Source: Medicago truncatula
Lineage: Eukaryota > Streptophyta > Magnoliopsida > Fabales > Fabaceae
DNA: 64,000 nucleotides
Direction of reading: 5' to 3'
Assembly (NCBI RefSeq): GCF_003473485.1
Contig: NC_053049.1
Span: 8,246,001 to 8,310,000, forward strand
The notes below the pieces were generated by a model that did no database searches, was not told the DNA's origin, and saw only the letters and a program-made list of their open reading frames with translations. A program made the position numbers and the translations under genes. Positions 61,729 through 64,000 of the stretch are shown piece by piece (positions within the stretch are counted from its first letter, which is position 1; every line of letters starts with the position of its first letter).

Positions 61729-64000
61729 ATGACGAAGGCTGAAAGTTCTGCTCCGTATCATCATCCTCTTTCCTTTAACAGGAATAGATTAGGAGAAGTA
61801 AGCCATCTTCTTCCTCTTGTCCTTCTTCTTTCCCTCCTTTCTTCTTTTCTACTATATTTTTCTTCTTCCCGTTACTACTATTTGATTATTTGATTTCTGT
61901 TTTTCTTAATATTTTATTACGTTTGTGTTTGGGTTGGGGTTGGGGTTGGGGTTAGGGTTGTAGAGGGTTAGGGTTTAGGGTTGTTGAGGGTTAGGGTTAA
62001 TGAGAACTGAAAAAGTTTAGTAAAGTTTGAAGTCTTTGTACTATATAGCTGTAATTTGTTCTTTTCCTTTTAACTGTGTTTCTTCTTTCCCATTTTGCAT
62101 GCCTGTTGTGTAAAATAACTGTAGAAGGTCTCAGAATTCGAATGAAAGGTCTGTCCAATATTTTAGATAGATTATAGATTGCATTGTCACTATTTATTCT
62201 TTTACCCTTTTGAGGGAGTGACTATGAAGCACGGACACGGACATCGGACACGACACTGACACCGACATAGCTAATAATTTGAAAAAATCACATAATTTAG
62301 TGTAATTACAAGTGTCGGTGTCGTACATGTGTCCGACACCGGGACACGCCTAATCCGAAGAGTGTCTGTGCTTCATAGGGGAGTGAGATAATAATTAGAT
62401 TCCCCACCCAACTCTTCAGAAGTGTGTGTTGTGTCCGTGCTTAGTATTTTTTTGGCTATGTTATTTGATTTGGTTTTCTGATGCTAGTTGAATCAATGAA
62501 AAAGTCTGGGAAATATGCTGTAAAGAAAAAGATGCTCTCTAGAACTATAATTCCCTTTTGAGGGAGTGACTATGAAACATCGGACACGACACTGACACCG
62601 ACACACCGACATAGCTAATAATTTGAAAAAATCACATAATTTAGTGTAATTACAAGTGTCAGTGTCGTACACGTGTCCGACACGACACGTGTCCGACACC
62701 GGGACACGCCTAATCCGAAGAGTGTCTGTGCTTCATAGGGGAGTGAGATAATAATTAGATTCCCCACCCAACTCTTCATAAGTGTGTGTTGTGTCCGTGC
62801 TTAGTATTTTTTTGGCTATGTTATTTGATTTGGTTTTCTGATGCTAGTTGAATCAATGAAAAAGTCTGGGAAATATGCTGTAAAGAAAAAGATGCTCTCT
62901 AGAACTATAATTCCCTATATTCTTGTAGCTGAATTAATGTTATACCTTTATTTCATCTCTAATCATTTTCAAGCCAGCACAGTTTTAATTTTGTTTCTGC
63001 TTTGTTATTTTCTTGTATTTATAGTATAAAATGTTGATTTTCTCTCTTTTATAGAGGCTGAATATGGTTCCCTTGGAGATATAATTAAGTTTATTTTGTT
63101 TCTTTTATGCATGCTTAATCATGTTCCCATGAAAGATATATAATTCAGTTTATTTTGTTTCTTTTACAGTTACTGAATGAGGTTCTTCCTCCAAATACAA
63201 GTGACCCAACAGTTCCTCTTCTTTTTGTTTATGATGAAAGCGTAAGCAAAGTTGTCTACGCTGCTGCGCGTAAGGACTTCTTTGACATTCTCTTAAGCAT
63301 CTTTACCCTTCCGCTTGGTAGTCTGACTACCCTATGCCAAGAAAGCGAGGATTTGGAGAAAGTAAAGCTCGGTTGCTTAAACAACGTTCAATTTTCCATC
63401 GAGAAGATGCCCCATGTTCAATATAGCAATGGTGCAGATGCAAAGAAGCTGATTTTGGCTCCGATAAATTGCAGAGATGATTACTGCAAGTCTCTTTCCT
63501 TCAATGTTGACCCAAACCCACCCACTTGAATATTTCATATGTTCTAAGTATAAGCATAAATGCCCATCACATCATGTTTCTACTTCTAATGATACTAAAT
63601 GTGTTTGCCGGGGACTTCTTGACCATCCAATTAAGCTCCAACATTCTCATAATGGGTTTCTCACGGATAGTGACTTAATATATGTCATTGACGACAGTCT
63701 TAGATTAGAGCCTTTGACAGTTGATTCATCCGGGTTTAATTTAATTAAAGGCAACCTGGAAAGCAGGGACTCTTTCAAAGAGTGGCTGGTTCACGTCGAC
63801 CGAAAAAGGGTATATATACATACTTTAATTTTTTTACTTTTATATATACATATACATTAATTATAAAGTCGTCGTACCTTAGTTTTTTGGTTTTTTTTTT
63901 TTTAAACTTGTGTTATAGATGGTTGATTTGATAAAGTGTTGCGTGTCATCAACAACTCCACTTACTGATTTTTGCTTCCAACGCAAGCCTCTTATCGAGC
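61729..64000 (+). CDS. DUF674 family protein, partial, one frameshift
   Basis: Function unknown; the family is plant-specific and tandemly expanded. Exon 1, 61729-61797 (MTKAESSAPYHHPLSF...), ends in a GTAAG donor. Exon 2 is 63170-63809 (LLNEVLPPNTSDPTVPLLFV, KVVYAAARKDFFDILLSIFTLPLGSL as in DUF674; later EYFICSKYKHKCPSHHVS, DHPIKLQHSHNGFLTDSDLIYVIDDSLRLEP). Exon 3 begins at 63919 (MVDLIKCCVSSTTPLTDF) and runs off the window. Exon 2 is 640 bp; one extra T in the TT at 63526-63527 shifts the frame, and without it the exon would be 213 codons with both junctions in phase 0. So this is a gene with a single-base error or a young pseudogene. Exon 1 is predicted from phase and the donor only. Confidence 0.75.
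61927..61998 (+). repeat. Degenerate telomere-like G-rich tract in intron 1
   Basis: Repeats of GGGTT(G/A), including GGGTTTAGGG and several GGTTAGGGTT, with four GGGG runs early on. It resembles plant telomeric TTTAGGG units and could form a G-quadruplex. It lies about 130 bp into the DUF674 first intron. Confidence 0.7.
62222..62378. mobile_element. GTGTC-rich hAT-type MITE, copy A
   Basis: Perfect inverted ends CTATGAAG/CTTCATAG extend as GCACGGACAC / GTGTCTGTGC. Flanked by GGGAGTGA (62214-62221, 62379-62386), an 8-bp duplication as made by hAT transposases. Confidence 0.8.
62570..62738. mobile_element. GTGTC-rich hAT-type MITE, copy B (by tandem duplication)
   Basis: Same element and same GGGAGTGA flanks as copy A. 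The left end has a small deletion and the middle an extra ACACGTGTCCGAC-type unit, so it arose from the larger duplication rather than a new insertion. Confidence 0.8.

Larger units (their letters stand above)
62206..62916 (+). repeat. Tandem duplication of about 350-360 bp in the DUF674 intron
   Basis: Unit 1 (about 62206-62553) and unit 2 (about 62554-62916) are nearly identical, at a fixed offset of 360 bp in their right halves. Each includes one copy of the GTGTC-rich MITE and a short piece (ATGCTAGTTGAATCAATG ... AAATATGCTG). Confidence 0.9.

Overview
The window is plant nuclear DNA. It has spliced genes with canonical GT/AG introns, TATA-type promoters, an AT-rich background and many nested transposons. 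The gene set (mitochondrial-type alanine aminotransferase, pectin methylesterase with inhibitor domain, MAP65, DUF674, a MAIN-like/plant-mobile-domain relic) and the repeat families suggest a papilionoid legume of the Medicago/clover type. That placement is an inference from memory of repeat families, not a search.

Layout. 567-6669 (-): a 15-exon alanine aminotransferase whose introns hold three related hAT-type MITEs and one Tourist-like MITE. 6900-10250: MITE and decayed LINE debris. 10664-14022 (-): a complete 3-exon pectinesterase gene. 14900-18270: an RNase H relic and two foldback (MULE-like) MITEs with exact 9-bp target duplications. 18553-23527: a third MULE-like MITE, split by an almost open L1-type LINE (two TAG stops, 8-bp target duplication). 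23878-26790: a second, frameshifted LINE. 27185-35331: a fourth foldback element, split by a complete 7.9-kb Athila-type LTR retrotransposon (target duplication TTTGG). 36354-38121 (-): a broken MAIN-like gene. About 38490-50815: a decayed Ty1-copia element, split by a second Athila-type element in opposite orientation (target duplication CAACA). 51256-58349 (+): an 11-exon MAP65-type gene with two E2F-type sites upstream. 59350-61283: MITE, LINE, copia gag and hAT-like fragments. 61729-end (+): a DUF674 gene with one frameshift, running off the window.

The most interesting material is in the two Athila-type elements. Both keep gag-protease and an ATHILA ORF1-type protein but lack the whole reverse transcriptase/RNase H/integrase region, so they form a structured non-autonomous family rather than two random wrecks. 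Their RNA would carry unusual hairpin arrays. The 5' leader (R-U5) has five hairpins whose loops all contain CGAAANNGG, on different stems kept complementary by G-U and compensating changes; two of the five sit inside an 11-bp closing helix. Upstream of the polypurine tract are three copies of a 45-nt core, each enclosed by a different but self-complementary stem. GC-rich palindrome pairs occur in U3 and in the inter-ORF spacer. I know of no description of this arrangement, but I could not search for one.

The host genes do not form an operon or pathway. Alanine aminotransferase serves nitrogen/carbon exchange and hypoxia metabolism, pectinesterase acts in the cell wall, MAP65 bundles microtubules in dividing cells, and DUF674 has no known function. 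All coordinates and reading frames were worked out by eye.
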